Source: Phytoseiulus persimilis | Lineage: Eukaryota; Arthropoda; Arachnida; Mesostigmata; Phytoseiidae | NCBI GenBank assembly: GCA_037576195.1 | Contig: CM075101.1 | Location: forward strand, 11,470,001 to 11,534,000 | Length of the DNA: 64,000 nucleotides | Reading direction: 5' to 3' | Translations under genes and position numbers: made by a program | The notes under the pieces: model-generated | The model's database searches: none | What the model was told of the DNA's origin: nothing | What the model saw: the letters and a program-made list of their open reading frames with translations, nothing else | Part shown: positions 26,134-43,600 of the stretch, in pieces | Layout of the letters: every line of letters begins with the position of its first letter | Position numbering within the stretch: position 1 is the stretch's first letter

Positions 26134-27179
26134 TCACTCACGGAGGCGTCGCAGACCCACTATCAACCTGATGTCTCCCCAACCTCCGCTCTCGGGCGGG
26201 ACTCTGCTTGTCCTAGGTGAATCTCACCTCTCATGCTACTGAAGTCGAGAGTTGATGGAGTCGAATCCTGAAGATCTTCATTCCGAATATCGGAAGGCAC
26301 AAGAGCGAAGGATGACGAGTTCAGGGGTTTATATATTGGCTTCTTGATTCCACCCAATCAATCAGAAAATACCCGGGACTTGGAGAACTCTTCAACGGGA
26401 AACGCGCTCCCTCCCGAGTTCGATAAACTTCTCGGGGCGAATTCTGTGACAAGCCCGTCGCATCCAGAACGAGAAACTGTACTCTTTCTGATCAGCCAGC
26501 AGTCGACAGACCACCTCAATCATACGTCGTTGTTCCTCCCGACTCTCCCCGGTGAGACTTGGGAACTTGATCCACAAGAGCCTCGAGATCCCCCGAATGA
26601 GAAACGCTTCAGATAGAGAGCGTCTCATTGTAGCCCATAGGAAGGAATTCTCTCCCAATCTGGAACCCATGGGAGATGGAAAGCTCTCCATCAGGGCTTT
26701 CCAGAAATCGGACTCTGCTGTTTCCATGACCGGCTGACTCGAGTCATTCCTTCCAGGAGCGTTTCAATCATTGAACACTGAAGCGCTCGATGAAAGACAC
26801 ATCCACACTTCTCCATGAGCCAATAATGATTTTCTCGCGAAATTGAATTTGGAATCTCAGATTCTCAGTTCTAGCTTGGTCCGTGTTCTTGAAGAATAGG
26901 GGAAGGCTCGCGCTTTGTGCGAATATTCACTCAAAGGGGCTCGGTAGAGCTCTCAGAGCGTTGCTCCTCTCGCGGATGAAAGTGAACGTCCGCTATCTCA
27001 AATTTAGTAATCCCCTGCGATACATGCGCTTGCGAGCTCCAACCCTCGTCACGATCGATGATCCTCGACTTTCACTCTGAGGTTTTCGAAAAGCCCGCCA
27101 CCATGCTGGAATTCGAATGCTGGCGCCAAACGGCTGACCACGCCTAAGTGCTATGGTGGCCGGTGGCGGACACCGGACA

Positions 27180-28275
27180 TGACGTCAAACGTAGCTAGAG
27201 CAGTTTGTTGTTGGTGTGTTTATTATGGTGGTTGATGGTGACATGGTGAAGAGGGTTCAGACTCATCGCCCGCGACGATTCGAGCTGTATCTACATCGCT
27301 AGCAACCCGTGGCGAAGGAGCTTAGTTCATTGCGAACGCGGACGCAAGTTGGAGCCGCCTCTGCTGTTTCTGCCGCCACCGCCGCCGCTAAAGCAGCAGA
27401 AATAACGTCGTCTAACGAACCAGCCAAGCAGCCAGCCTTCCCCACTGACTGCTACCGACCAACAAGCAGCAGCAGCCACCCAACGCGAATCATCGGAGTT
27501 TCGAACAAAGAAAACCTACCACACAGACTGAGTCACTCATACACCATCGCGCTCTTCAGGCTCCGACAGATCTGCCGTTCGAAGATTGCTTCTCAGAACC
27601 CAGCTTCAGCGTCTTAGTTCGGAAGCGGTGACTGCAGTTGCATTCTGGCCAGCTGCCGTCGCAGGTGAAGTGGTTGGGATGTGTTGGTTCGTGCGAATGA
27701 ATCAGTGACCCGAGTATCCCCCCAGCGGCCACCGTCGGTTGTTGCTCGCTGTGCAGCTGGCAGCACCTGCTTCGCGGTCACAAGTGCTGCCAAAGTTTCT
27801 CTAGTGGAACTGAGGGACTAGTAGCAGCGAAATATCTCCAGAGATCGTCGTCGCTGTCGTTGTTGTTATTGTCGTTAGTGTTGTTCAAGATCATCGTCAT
27901 TGAGTCGGTGGCTCGACCGTTCTGGCTTGAACAGTCGAACTGCGATCTCTTCACTTACGGCACAATAAATATATCGTGCATCCGCCGCCGAGCTGTTTCT
28001 ACTTGGAACGGAGCTCTGCATAGTGGGCTTGTGTGCCGCGGTGACTTTCCGATAGCGACTGACTCGACTAACTGTGTCTGTTCTTCCCCCACGTTCGATT
28101 TTTTTTGTCACCATCACCGCCTGCGAGCAAGTTACAGCCCCACCAACGAATCCATCGCAAGTATCGCACGAGGAACGAAACGAGCTCGAAGCGAAAAAAA
28201 CTTCAACGACTGGGACGTCTCTGACTATCATTAAGAAGATCCGGGGATAGTGACACCGGACCAACAACCTTCACA
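27180..28275 (+). promoter_or_regulatory. Probable promoter and 5'UTR region of Rab35
   Basis: The kilobase before the Rab35 ATG is unlike the DNA upstream of it: it is rich in GCC, CAG and GTT/GTC trinucleotides (for example near 27355-27400 and 27855-27885), as arthropod 5' leaders often are. A frame from 27309 to 27617 is open with Ala and Ser runs, but it starts with GTG, stops well before the Rab ATG and has no family features, so I read it as untranslated leader. No TATA box or clear initiator is assigned, and an upstream non-coding exon within this stretch is possible. Confidence 0.35.
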
Positions 28276-32589
<4,314 letters not shown>

Positions 32590-35500
32590 CCGATTGAACA
32601 CATCATCAAAGCGAGCAGAAACTCTGAGTTCGAACCGAGTCCATGTCCTCCCTACAAATTTCTCCTATCGGCGCGTCCTCCTCGAAACTCCTCAATTTTA
32701 ATATGGTTCACGGCAAGGAGGAGACTTTCGGATGAAAATACAAGAACGAGACACAGAATTCTGGGCGGTCGAACGGAGTCACAGCTCTTGCGCAATTTTT
32801 TATTTTGGATCCGTTCAGGACACGTGGTCCGCCATCATTCTCTTATGCAAGAAGAGTTTTGACACCAAGAAACAAATGAAGCTCACCGCTGTTCCGCCAG
32901 CGACCATTTGAGAATTAGGAACCAATCTCAGGATGAGGGCATGAAGAGTGTTCTGACATGGATAGAACCTCGAAAAAAACAACCGTGAAATCCCGACCGA
33001 CTGAGAGTGGAAATGCGTCATGTGCAACTCAAAAATCCAGGGGAACATGTGCCTAGCGAGGTATTCGAGCGAATTGTTCTTCTGACTGTTGTGCTACAAG
33101 GTCTCTGGCAATGATATCACGTGACTTGAAACGGCATTAGTTTTCATAGTGGATCGATGTGAGTGAGTTGAATGTGTCTGTAAATACCTGCGACGAAACA
33201 AAATAGACGCTCCCGTTCACCTGGTCCGATGAATGACGATTCATTATAAACTGGTATAGCTCCCCGATCGTATACACAACTTCCATTTGATGTACCAGTC
33301 ATTATCCCCATTATTTCCCACACAATTACGATTTCCTACGAAGGAGCGTCGAAGTTTTCTCCAGTCGTCTGATCACTGCAGTCGAAGCAACCATACTCAG
33401 CAAACGACGAATATTATCCAACGCGGTCCGCGGATCACCGACATCACATGGACGAAGTTTCAACAGCGTGTCGTTGAACGACTCATCCCCCGGGTAAGTT
33501 TCGAGGCTGCGGGGCACCGACAACTGGAGGAGCTGTTCGCAACGGTAAGAAACGCTCTTATTCATCTTATGGGAGCACTTCGAAAGGGGGTGTTTCTCCT
33601 CCGAGGGGTGCATCCACTTTCCGCGTTAGTTTCACGCTGAGGGCTATCGGACCTGGACAGGATTTTTCTGACATGTTCCTACAGGAAAGCATCTTTGTTA
33701 CAGACAGATCCGCTACTCGCTTCTGGAGCATATTCGAAAGTGGAAGAAATTCTGGGATATGGAGAGGATCGAGTATCAATCAACCCGCGAGTGTTGGAAA
33801 ATATCGAAAATTTCCGGCCGAGTTTTGTTGTTCACCAAGGTGTCTCATATGCCCGAAACTACTCCAGATTCCTCGGAATTCGGTCATGATGTCTCCGGTA
33901 TAGGCATGCCCAACTTGACATACCTCGGAGCCCCAACTGCATATCGGTGCTGATTGGAGACATCAGTAGAACCTCGGGTCCGTCTGCACGTGACTAGGAC
34001 ATGGTGTCTACGAGTTGAATTTGTTTGATACTGATCATGATGTTGGCAACAATTAGGACGTCGATGTCGTATTCAGGACATGAGCAGCAGAACCTCAATA
34101 GTATTATGTTGAGCAATGATGTTATGGAAATCCAACGTTTTCGTGAGGTCCTGATTTGCGACAGTTCAACGGATCGCGGCGAAACAATACTGTAGGTAGT
34201 TGAACCCTGTTGAGAAACTGTTTTTTTTCCGTCGGTGACTAGATTTGCAGTTGTCCCATTATTCGTTCTGAACAACCTCCTGCGTACGTTGTGCGACGCT
34301 ATCCTCGACGACCGTTATCGATGTCGTTGATGATGAGCATTTTGAGCTGAAACTTACCCCTCAATGTCGGTTGTTAGAAGCTGAAGTCGGAAATCGATTA
34401 TTATGACGGACATCAACGATTACTGGTATCCTTATCATGCGATCACTGTCATTATCGAGTGCAGGAAACCAGTGCGAGTGCGTGCGTGCATGTGGGGAAA
34501 CTGTACGAGCGAGCGGGTGAATGAGCCTGAGAGGTTCAGGTAATAGATCCAGAGTTTCATTTAATCGTATACTCGGCCAAACCCGTCGTGGAGAGGCCTA
34601 ACTCGAGGCTGTGACCGGGCTATTTCAAGTAGAGAACAATTCTTCCAAGTTGAATTAAATTAGACGGATCGACGTGATTTTGTCGGCATAAAAGATCAGA
34701 TCTCTTTTTTCCTCCGGCGGCATCTGGAAGGTAAAATCGTCGAAGGATAACGAACGAGAGTGATGTGCGGATGATTCTAGGAGAATCCGAGTCGAGTCAA
34801 AGTCGCATCATCGAATTTCTCCAGTGGCTGCTCTGCGGAAAGAGCGTTTCAGCTGTTCTCAGAGCGAGATTTTGAAACCTCCAAATCTGATTTGATACTT
34901 CCCGGGATGTGAGAGCGATCATTTGACTCATGGTCGATGGCCTCAAAAGACCGTATGATAGGTGTCACATGCTCATGGTCGTTGCAATCATTGAGGTTCG
35001 ATGCTGCTCGAAAACCCTCGCAGAAATCCGATGGAAAAGAGTGTACAGGGGGATAACATTACAGCGCTCGACAGACTGGAACGGTCAAGCTCTGATCCCC
35101 GACCTGTGAGCGTGAAGGTCGGGAATACTTCGATCCATCGGTGATTGAAAATGAGTGAACGAATTGCAGCAAGAGAACTTCATGAGGATGCGGTCGACTG
35201 TGATGACCTAAGTTAGGAAAAGAGATGTCGTTGATTGTCTGTAAATAAACCAGGCGAGTGCATGGACAACTTTGATATGCAACCTTGAAGAACCTGCTTT
35301 TTCTTCTCCGAGATGAAACCGAACCGGGCTTGCCACGGTTGCACTGGGAAGGCTATCATTGTTGCGTTGTTGTTCCATACTCAAGTCGTACACAGGTTTG
35401 CGTGTTGAGATCCTTGTTTTCCTCATCCCATCCAAGTTGAGCAGGGGGGGGGGGCAAAGAGGGAGAATCAATAATTCGGGCCATAGCATCTCGTAGACTC

Positions 35501-36311
35501 GAACGTTACCCGATTCCCTAGAATTCTCTTCAACAGGGTTCTTACAGGGGTCGAGACTTTTCAACGAGTAGGCGAAGTATCTATGGTACATGTCAAGTGC
35601 CAGGGTGCAAGGACACGTTTGTAATCGTATTTGGTCACCCTCACCGTTCTTAGATGGCGATAGTCAACTGATATGAATCTATCGTAGTTGACTCCCTTTG
35701 TGAGATCATTGCAATGCCTCACTTGTATCCAAACGCATGCATAGGATCAGCCAAGACCCGAGCGGTTGAGATTTGAAGGCTCATCCATGTTAAGCAAAGA
35801 TCATGTTTGTGCCAATGGCGGCCGCTAAATACACATCACGCCTAGTTCCCTCATCGACCCCTATCATTAGTTTTTTCTGTCATGATGTACTTCCAGGTCG
35901 GGGAATAGTGGACATCGGAGCATTCCCTAGCAGTTGATGGCGAACACATGAGATGGGAGCAGAAATCACGCTCCCAAAGCTGACGAGTTTTGGGAGCATG
36001 ACTCAATTTGGTGATTTTCTAACCTCCGAGATTCCAAGACGCCCTCGCGAGTCGCGTTGCGATCCATATCTGACTTTTGCTCAGCTCGGAGTAATCTACT
36101 TTCAGCGTCTCAGGAAGAGAGGGGGAAATCGCCCATCCAAATATCACGCTCGAAATAAAATTGAATTTCCGGGTGAAACAGAACTGTACTCGAAATCCAA
36201 ATATAGTCATCCACGGGTCTTCCTGAACTCCGAAGTAGGCCATCTATGGAACTTTCCCATCTCTATCGGTGGCGTTAATCTTTATGAGAGCTCAAATGCC
36301 CACAGCTTCTG
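32590..36311. other. Rab35 3' flank and gene-free DNA
   Basis: The first few hundred bases are the Rab35 3'UTR. A plus-strand segment at about 33390-33500 reads ITWTKFQQRVVE followed by a GTAAGT donor-like site, and frames at 33673-33953 are open, but I cannot join them to a known family. An 11-base G run lies at 35444-35454. Otherwise no gene is seen. Confidence 0.45.
35444..35454. repeat. Run of 11 G
   Basis: Eleven consecutive G preceded by TTGAGCA and followed by CAAAGAGGG. The right flank resembles that of the G run at 3806-3818 (CAAGGGG). Shared ancestry cannot be shown from so few bases. Confidence 0.55.
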
Positions 36312-37627
36312 TTTTTTTTTTCTTTTTTTTTGGTAAAAAGAGGATTTAATTTCTAACTTTTTACTTCTTATTGTATGCGGTCTATAACGAGTGTGTACAT
36401 CACAAAGACTCTCTAGCCGATTCCGGCGAGCACTTCCCCCGATGGCAGCGATCCAGCCACCGCCGCGCCGTTACCACGCTGAACCTCCAACGACACCCTT
36501 TGCAGCAAGAAACCTCCTGCTCTTCTATCCCCCGATGCAATCTCAATGCGCCTCCCAAGATCCCGGAGAAAAGCGTCCGTCGACTGTCCAATGACTCCCA
36601 GGGTTTCGATCGCGACCGGCTGAACGATGTGACGGCCTTCTAGCTCCCGATACTTCGGGAACTTGTTCTTCTCGGCCAAGCTAGCCAGCGTACCCGCGGA
36701 ACGGGCGGAACCTGCCAGATGAGACGGGGCCAGGGTGTCCCAAACCGTCGCATCCCAAACGAGGGACTTCCCCGCCCTCCATGAAGAGAGCGTGAGGCCG
36801 TCAGGGCGAAGAGCCGTGTTGCGCGACAAACCCGTTGGCTCGAGATCGCTCGCGATCCTCGCGGACCGCAGAGCGCACGAGATTACGTTGTTGAGAGCTC
36901 TGTGTCTTGGGTGCCGTCCGGAACTTCGGGAGCAACTCAGGCCGTGGTCCCCGAATTCGGATACCTGTGCGTTGCAGCGGGCGCACGTATGCGGGGCGCA
37001 GACTGGGATTCCTAACCGAAGACCGGCAGCGATGCGGAGTGTGTTGTTGTCCAGCATCGTGCCAATCGACGGCGAGGGGACGGCGTCAAGCCATTTCCCG
37101 CTGCTCGGGTGGAAGGCGGCGTTGAGTCTTGCTTTTTCCCGGACGTCAAGAGCGTCGTTTGTAAGTTCGGCTCGCCGTGCGTCCGTCACGATGCCGACCA
37201 GCGCTGACTGAGAGATTTCATCGGGAATCTGGTTCCACCGATCACGAAATTTAGCCGACTGGTCCTCCACGCGAGCAGCCACGGTAGGCGGAGAGAAACT
37301 TGAGGACAACTCTTTGAATTGACAAAGCGATCCCGAATGTGCGCCGAGAGCAAGGTCAGTTGTCGACAGAACTCCGAGCCCACCGGCCGAGACGGGGAGG
37401 GAAGCCTGTTTCCAAGGGTCGGCGGCGGTGAAGTCGAGGTTCAGGATGTCAGATAGGCATCGCCGGAGCCTCTCGTCGAACTGCAGCAGCGAATCCCGGA
37501 AGGCATCGGTATCGGAGCAACGGAGCACGTAGAGGAGACGAGGAGCGGAGAAACTCAGCTTCGGCTTTTCCATTCCAGAAGCAATAATCATCTCCCTGTC
37601 GTCACCGAAATCCCATACAAAACGCAT
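36312..37627 (-). mobile_element. 5'-truncated non-LTR retrotransposon (LINE) with poly(A) tail
   Basis: On the minus strand the element ends in a tail of nine A, one G and ten A (36331-36312), preceded by about 80 bp of 3'UTR containing ATTAAA, and then by a long reading frame (37627-36413). Insertion with a 3' poly(A) tail and loss of the 5' part is the usual outcome of target-primed reverse transcription. The 5' boundary is not sharp; retroelement-like protein begins at about 37580, and nothing upstream shows the catalytic reverse transcriptase boxes. I could not find a clear target-site duplication by eye. The lack of any stop in 404 codons suggests a fairly recent insertion. Confidence 0.85.
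36413..37627 (-). pseudogene. C-terminal part of a retrotransposon polyprotein (RT thumb region, zinc knuckle, endonuclease-like tail)
   Basis: The 404-codon frame carries only the end of a LINE open reading frame. Near its start are APRLLYVLRCSD and QASLPVSAGGLGVLS, the conserved segment that follows the reverse transcriptase fingers and palm in many animal LINE proteins. About residue 220 comes a Cys/His cluster, CARCNAQVSEFGDHGLSC, spaced like the CCHC knuckle that precedes restriction-like endonuclease domains. This is followed by RHPRHRALN, then LRPDGLTL and LVWDATVWDT, which resemble the PD...D core of a PD-(D/E)XK nuclease. The catalytic YxDD box and any N-terminal domain are absent, so the copy cannot reverse-transcribe by itself. 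The first ATG may lie in flanking sequence. The clade is not certain; the knuckle plus RPD motif argues for an R2/NeSL-like architecture rather than an APE-type LINE. Confidence 0.8.
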
Positions 37628-40600
37628 CGGTCCTTCATCCCACGAACATGAGAATACAGCGCCGAATGTGTACCCTGAATGACTACCCGACTGGCGAGGA
37701 CCGACTTTGCTTGCAGTGATACAAAAAGCCTTCGTGTGCAGGGTGCGATACTAGCGGTGTCGTAATTGCGTTTGCCAATTGTGGAAGACCGTTGCATCTC
37801 TCCTTGATCTTGATTCCCTTTGTGAATGTAGTCCCTAAGTAGCCGCGAATTCTCTTTCGGTCGAGTACATTCCTCTCGCTGGAGCCCACCCACGAGTCGC
37901 GTATCGCTTCTTGCTCCCTCCCTCCCTCAATTGACTTCTGGCCGAACGTAATCAGAAGCGTTCACCCACCCGTCTTTTGTGAGGTCTGTACCCGCCTCGA
38001 GGGTGCTGAAACCTCTATCAGGCGCATCACGACAGCTTTGAACCTCTTGGGTCTTCCTTCGGCGAGTGTTTGATTATCTTTTGTTGCCCTGACCAGGCGC
38101 GCCTCGTGTTGGACTAGGGAGACTTCGAGCCACAACAGACAATCATCAAAGACAAAAAGAATATATTTGATCAGTCTGCGAAGTGGATCATCGGCGATGG
38201 GGACCTCCACTCGTCGCACCGGGAGTTGTCAACTCCTGCGGTTCGTTTTCTTTCTGAAGCATACTCGGTTCACCAGCATTCATTATGCGATCGGTTGTGT
38301 TGGGCTGTGTGCATAGGAGGGACCTCAACCAAATGAATTCACACTCGACCAGGTGAGCAACGAGCTGCATGCAGAGGTCAGCGAGGGTGTGGCAAAGTTT
38401 CCCATCTCCTTTAGCGCTGTCTGTTCATTCCTACTTAGGCTCATCCCGCGCAGCCGTTTGAGTCGGAAAGCAGCCTCCCTCACTTGATTCCAAGTGCGGA
38501 ACTGGAGACAACTCGAGTATCAGCCATCGATCCATGTCGCCTCCAAATCCACCCTCCGAATGTTTGGCAAGGTCTCGAGTGTTACCATGTTTCATCGATT
38601 GTTCATCGGCTCGTAGGGGGAGGGAGGGGAGTCACTCATCAGATGAATGCCGACTCCGCGAGTGTTGAGGGTACTAAGAAAGTCGAAGCGAAGCATGATA
38701 TTGTCGCGGACAAATCTGTCCTCAGGGATCAATTCAGGTCAGCTAGTATTTTTTTCTCAGTGGATTGAGTTTTCACGAAACTAGCTCAAGGACATGAATG
38801 GCAGCTATCGGCATTCCCCGAGGACTCGGAAACGAATTTTAACTCTACGTTTTCCGATCTGTCCGCATCTGCTCCTTGAGTCGCGGCTGATGCGACTGCG
38901 GCATGATCTGCCGGGAAACACCGCTTTGTGGGATCCGAATTCCTCATCTTCAGGGGAGCGAGGATGGGGAGGCTTTCATGTCAGACTGTGCCCAAAGGAT
39001 CAGAAGGATGAATTTTTCAGCTATCGGAGTCCCCTAGAGTAAATTAGTCTCTTCACACTCCAAATATGAAGGGGCGAAGTCTCTCTGTCCGTGACAGACT
39101 CCCAGATTAGTGATCGGGTCAGCATGAGACTTGCGGCAGGCCCTGAATCGGGTGTCTGGGGAGGGCCACGCAGGAGCTCTTCCAGATTCATTCGCCGCTC
39201 ACGAGGGAGCTTCCAGAAGCGCGCGCGGATTCATTCCCGAGTTCGTAGAGATACGTCCAAGCGAGAGCGATTCGTCAGTCGAACACCAGTTGATGTTTTT
39301 TTTATCTCGAGGGTTAGCCCGTTTCCTCAACAGCTCAGCCTTGGGTCTCGGAGTCGCCAGCTGCGGACCAGCGGAGCCTTCCCTTGCCTTGAGCGCGCGA
39401 CTCGTGTCAAAAAATGGATAGGCCACTCGTTCGGGAGCTCCCTGCACCCATTCAAGAACAACTTTCATAGCGAAGATGGAGCCTAATAAACGGATTTCCC
39501 TATTCAGAGAAGGCAACTGCGCGTGAAGAGCGCAGGTCAAACTTTCGAACAATTCGTCAACCATCCGAACAAAGACAGAGCGGACATTGCCAGAGTCTCG
39601 TCAAAACTTTGATCAAGACGAATTTCTCCTTTCAGAGAGCTCGCGGCCAAAGTTTTCCGCTGATAGCAGAATCTGACGGGAGGTTTCGATCGGAAACTCG
39701 AACGACCCGTTCTTCCGTGAGGCTCATTGGCATTCAGGGGCTTCCACTAGGAGCACCTCTCATTAGGGGACATTTATTCGGAGGTGCGGGATGATGTTTG
39801 TGTGCTCTGACGAGAGTGTTCGACAGAGCGCTGTACGAACTGCGGGAGTTTCGCTGACGGAGTCTAGTAGCGGGAGGATATCCGGAAAATGGAGATTGCC
39901 GTTTGGCAGTTTTTAGGAGATGAGCTCTTTTTCGCCCGGAGGCGACATCGGATGAGATATGGGGCTGGCTCATCTCGAGACGTCCCTTCGTAAGGCACAA
40001 AAAAAACTGCCAAAGTGTGGGGTGCGCGAGGTTCTGCAATAGAGAATTATTGCCCAACACATGCCACTTTAGCGCTCTAGTGCCAGTGTTGGTTGCTCGA
40101 TTAGGGACGGAGAAAGATCTGAACGGTCGGAAAGTTTCCCTGGGGTCTGTATCCTGGACGGCGGCAGAGCTTTCGATCGCTCCGGAATCGCCACCGAAGT
40201 TCATGAGAATCATTTCCGCATCAAAAGCGTCCAAGATCCCGCTCGATGGAGCTCTCCTCATCCATTTTAGGCATTCAACTCGAAGCGCTCGGCTTCTCTA
40301 ATTGTTTCAAACGTCCTTCGTGCTCCTCGGTAGAACAACAAGAAACTAATCGGAGAAATCCACCACCGTCGCCGCGGCTACCTCAAAACGATCCATCTGT
40401 TTCCTGTGACCTTGCGCTCGCGTGGCTCGTTCGTGTGAAGAACTCCTCGAGACAAACTGCTTTCGCTTTCCTGCTCGCTCCGCCGAAGTCGCTCGACCCC
40501 GGCCCGGTCTCGAGTCGTCACAGCTCGCTTCTGTGTCACGATGAGCGAAAACGTTTCGCCAGAAGGTAGATAGTGAATTGACGAAGCGCGACATTCTCGC

Positions 40601-43600
40601 CGTCTCCCTCGCCGCGTCCGACGGCAGCCTGACAACGCGTACGCGAAGAGCACGACCCGTACAGCTCCTCAGTACATTGAAATTGGCCTGAGCACAGAAC
40701 GAAGTCGTGCCCGTAGCTAGATCCCATAGACCTCTCCTCCGAAATGGAGAGGGCGTTCGTAGCGCGGTTCGCGCGCCGGCCCAAGTCACCGGAGGTCGCA
40801 GTTGTTCAACAGTGGTGTGCTAGGTGGAACGAGAAACATCGCTCGTTGCCTCGCTGATCCGTTCGCTTGCTCGATCCAGCAGCCTCTATCCGCCAGCAGC
40901 CTGCCGAATCCATCCACTGAAAGGCAAGAGCACCGTTATGCGAGCGTATCTATGGTGACAGTGTAGCCCTTACCCGCCGTGAAACGGAGCGTGCAGGGCA
41001 CGCCGCTCATTTCGAATCGTGCCCTCGAGTCGGTGTGCTGTGCGCTTGGAGACTTCGGAAACTCTAACGTCTGCGTGCGACTCGATCGAGCTGAAGGATC
41101 ACGATTCAGGTCGCAGGAGGAAGAGAGTGCCTCTGGCATCTCCCGGAAAAGCTCTCGTCAACATGTCCGAGCTCAGGTGCTGCACACGGGGTTTGAGTCC
41201 AGAATGAGGACGCTCGGAAACTCCATGCCTATAGAAGGAACCGTTGACTCAATGAACGTTCCCGCGACGGGGAAGACATCGATCGAGTGAGTCAACGACG
41301 ATATGTGATTGATCGGTGAACGGAACTCTCCACCACCCTCATGTGAAACATACAGAATTACGAGAATGTCAGACGTGTGGAAATGAACGAAAATCGTGAG
41401 GCCACCTCTGGCCAGCGTTGGAGGTGCAAGCCCAGTTGGCTTCAGACAACAGTGAGACAACAATTCGTGTCCTCAGTCACTGCCGCTCTTTGGATAGTCG
41501 GTCTCTTGCGTAAGTTTCCTTCTCCTCTACTTTCTCTTCCGTCACCTCAATTATTTCCGGGGAGAGTCAGTCGCTGGGGCCGCAGCGGCCCATTGGAGCC
41601 TGTCGGGGGGATCCCCCCACTTAATTCTGAAAACTGAAACGACAGAAGCGGCACTCGGACGCGCGAGTGCAGGACGATCTTGAGAGCGCTTCAACGGTGT
41701 TCGGTCCAAATCCTCGATGCCTGGTGAGCCTGAGCGGCGGACGGTTCCAACGGCAGGGCGGCGATTTGTTCTCGGTGTAAGTCCCAAACGACTCTAACCG
41801 GGCTTATTTGTTCCCCACAAAACGCTCGGTTGACGAATGGTTCCCGGCGAAACGCTTAATGTCACGCACGGTTCATGATACCTGCGCCCAGCATGACATT
41901 TCCCGCTCCCAGAACCTCAACAGACAGAGTCTTCCCGGGAAGCTCGATCGCAGGAATACGGATGCGACAGCGCGTTTCGGGAACAACAGTGTTCCACAAT
42001 GCTGAGAGAATTCGTTCAAACTCCATGGGCGAACGCAACACCTAAGGGGCCCTCATCAGCGCGGATATTTCCGGGATTACCGGGCCACTTTGCGATGTAA
42101 TTTATGATCAGAAGTTGAATTTAGCTCGGCAAAGCCGAACCTCAACCGCGCCGCTGAAAGCGAATCGATTTCACGAGTACCCAGCCAGTTCATCGGTTCC
42201 GTTGGTCGCCATCGAAACCCTTCGAATCTCGTGGAGCTCTCTGGAGTCTTTTTGACGGGAGTCTGATCCGCGGGGCCATCTTCGATTCGCGTCGCTAGTC
42301 CTAGAACGGACGAGACAAAAAATCTGACATTGTTTCGTGGCCTGGATCCCGCCTAGAGCTTTCCCCTAGCGATAAGCTGGTGGCTGAAGAGAGGGCGGCT
42401 GATTTGAGGGGCTGCAGCTCTTAGCCAGAGTTCGAACATCGTTGACAGTCATGATAAAGGACACTGGAGCAGCTCCACCACCAGATGATAGCCGAAAAAT
42501 ATCCGTCCAGTGCGGGCAGCAACAAATCGGATTGTTGTCGGTACAACGATTTCAACCAGAGCAGAAAGAGATTGCCCGCTCCCGAAACTGCGCGCGGAAG
42601 CTCCGAGCAGTGTTGTCAGATCGAGTTGCTTTTCCTCTCGGGTTGAAACAAGTCTTGCTGGAGGGCCATATGCACGCATTTCATATAGTTAGAGTTGGTT
42701 CTAGAGACGCGTTTTGTTTATTGAAGCCCAACACACCAACGAGAAGTGGGCCGACCCGCCGGGCCTGGCGGCTCTGGTTCACATCAGACACTTCAAACTC
42801 CTCGATCTAATGGTTAGCCGCGAGAAGTATCTTTTCGAAATTTCTCGCTCTCCCGTTGATCGGTACGGCGATTGCGATGTTTCGTTTCTCGATCCAACGG
42901 CGATCTCTGGTCAACGTTGCCATTAGCACGATTGATGCCACGTAGCGAGCGATGTCCGGCGATATCCTCTGAAAAGAGGGAACACAGACAGAACACGAAG
43001 GAAATGGGAGGAAACCAATAATTGCAATAGCAGATGTTCCTTGACGGCGGCTCACTTTTCATGGCAGTGTCAAGCCAACTGGTGTTCAGCCATTCGTTCG
43101 AAGCCTTGCCCCGTGGGTCGCCGTTGAGCTTCCGCTGCGTGGTCCATTAGTTCATCGTTTAACGACCCCTGACCAGCTACAGATCTTTGCATGCGTTTGT
43201 ATGTGACAGTCGGTTTCTTACAATCGCAGAATCACCGCGGTATCACTTGAGCGCCCAGCTATTCAAACGTTCGGCGACAGTCTTCTCTCATCGGATCCCG
43301 AACGGGGTCTCGAACACCCGAGGGTACGTTCCAACGTCGCGATGTCAAGCTAAACGACTCGATGACGATCGGCTGACCCTCGACAAACGAGAGCGAATGG
43401 CCGGAATCTATCGAGAACCATGGAGCTCTGCGACGAGTTGATATATATTGAGGTTGCCGCTCGATGGCAAAGTTCCAGACGCTGTACCAAAGAACCTAAC
43501 CACGAAATGCGCGGCTGCTCTGAAATACTCAAAATCCTTCGCAGCAACGACGGTGTGGGTTCCAGAACGAAATCTCCCCGAGAGCCGGGCGTCGGGAGAC

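Larger units (their letters stand above)
23863..27179. other. Intergenic DNA between divergent RBM24-like and Rab35 genes
   Basis: The part next to 23863 should contain the RBM24-like 5'UTR and promoter. No gene, RNA gene or defined transposon is supported in the remainder. Two long C runs at 25794-25805 (12 C) and 26118-26133 (16 C) are present. Open frames are short and overlap on both strands. Confidence 0.5.

Noticed and set aside
27309..27617. Ala/Ser-rich frame upstream of Rab35
   Set aside because: It begins with GTG, reflects trinucleotide-rich leader DNA and stops long before the Rab35 ATG; no domain is present.
33390..33890. ITWTKFQQRVVE followed by a donor-like GTAAGT, and later frames to 33889, considered as an ATG9-like fragment
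   Set aside because: Only a handful of residues resemble the family, neighbouring segments do not, and no chain of exons could be built.
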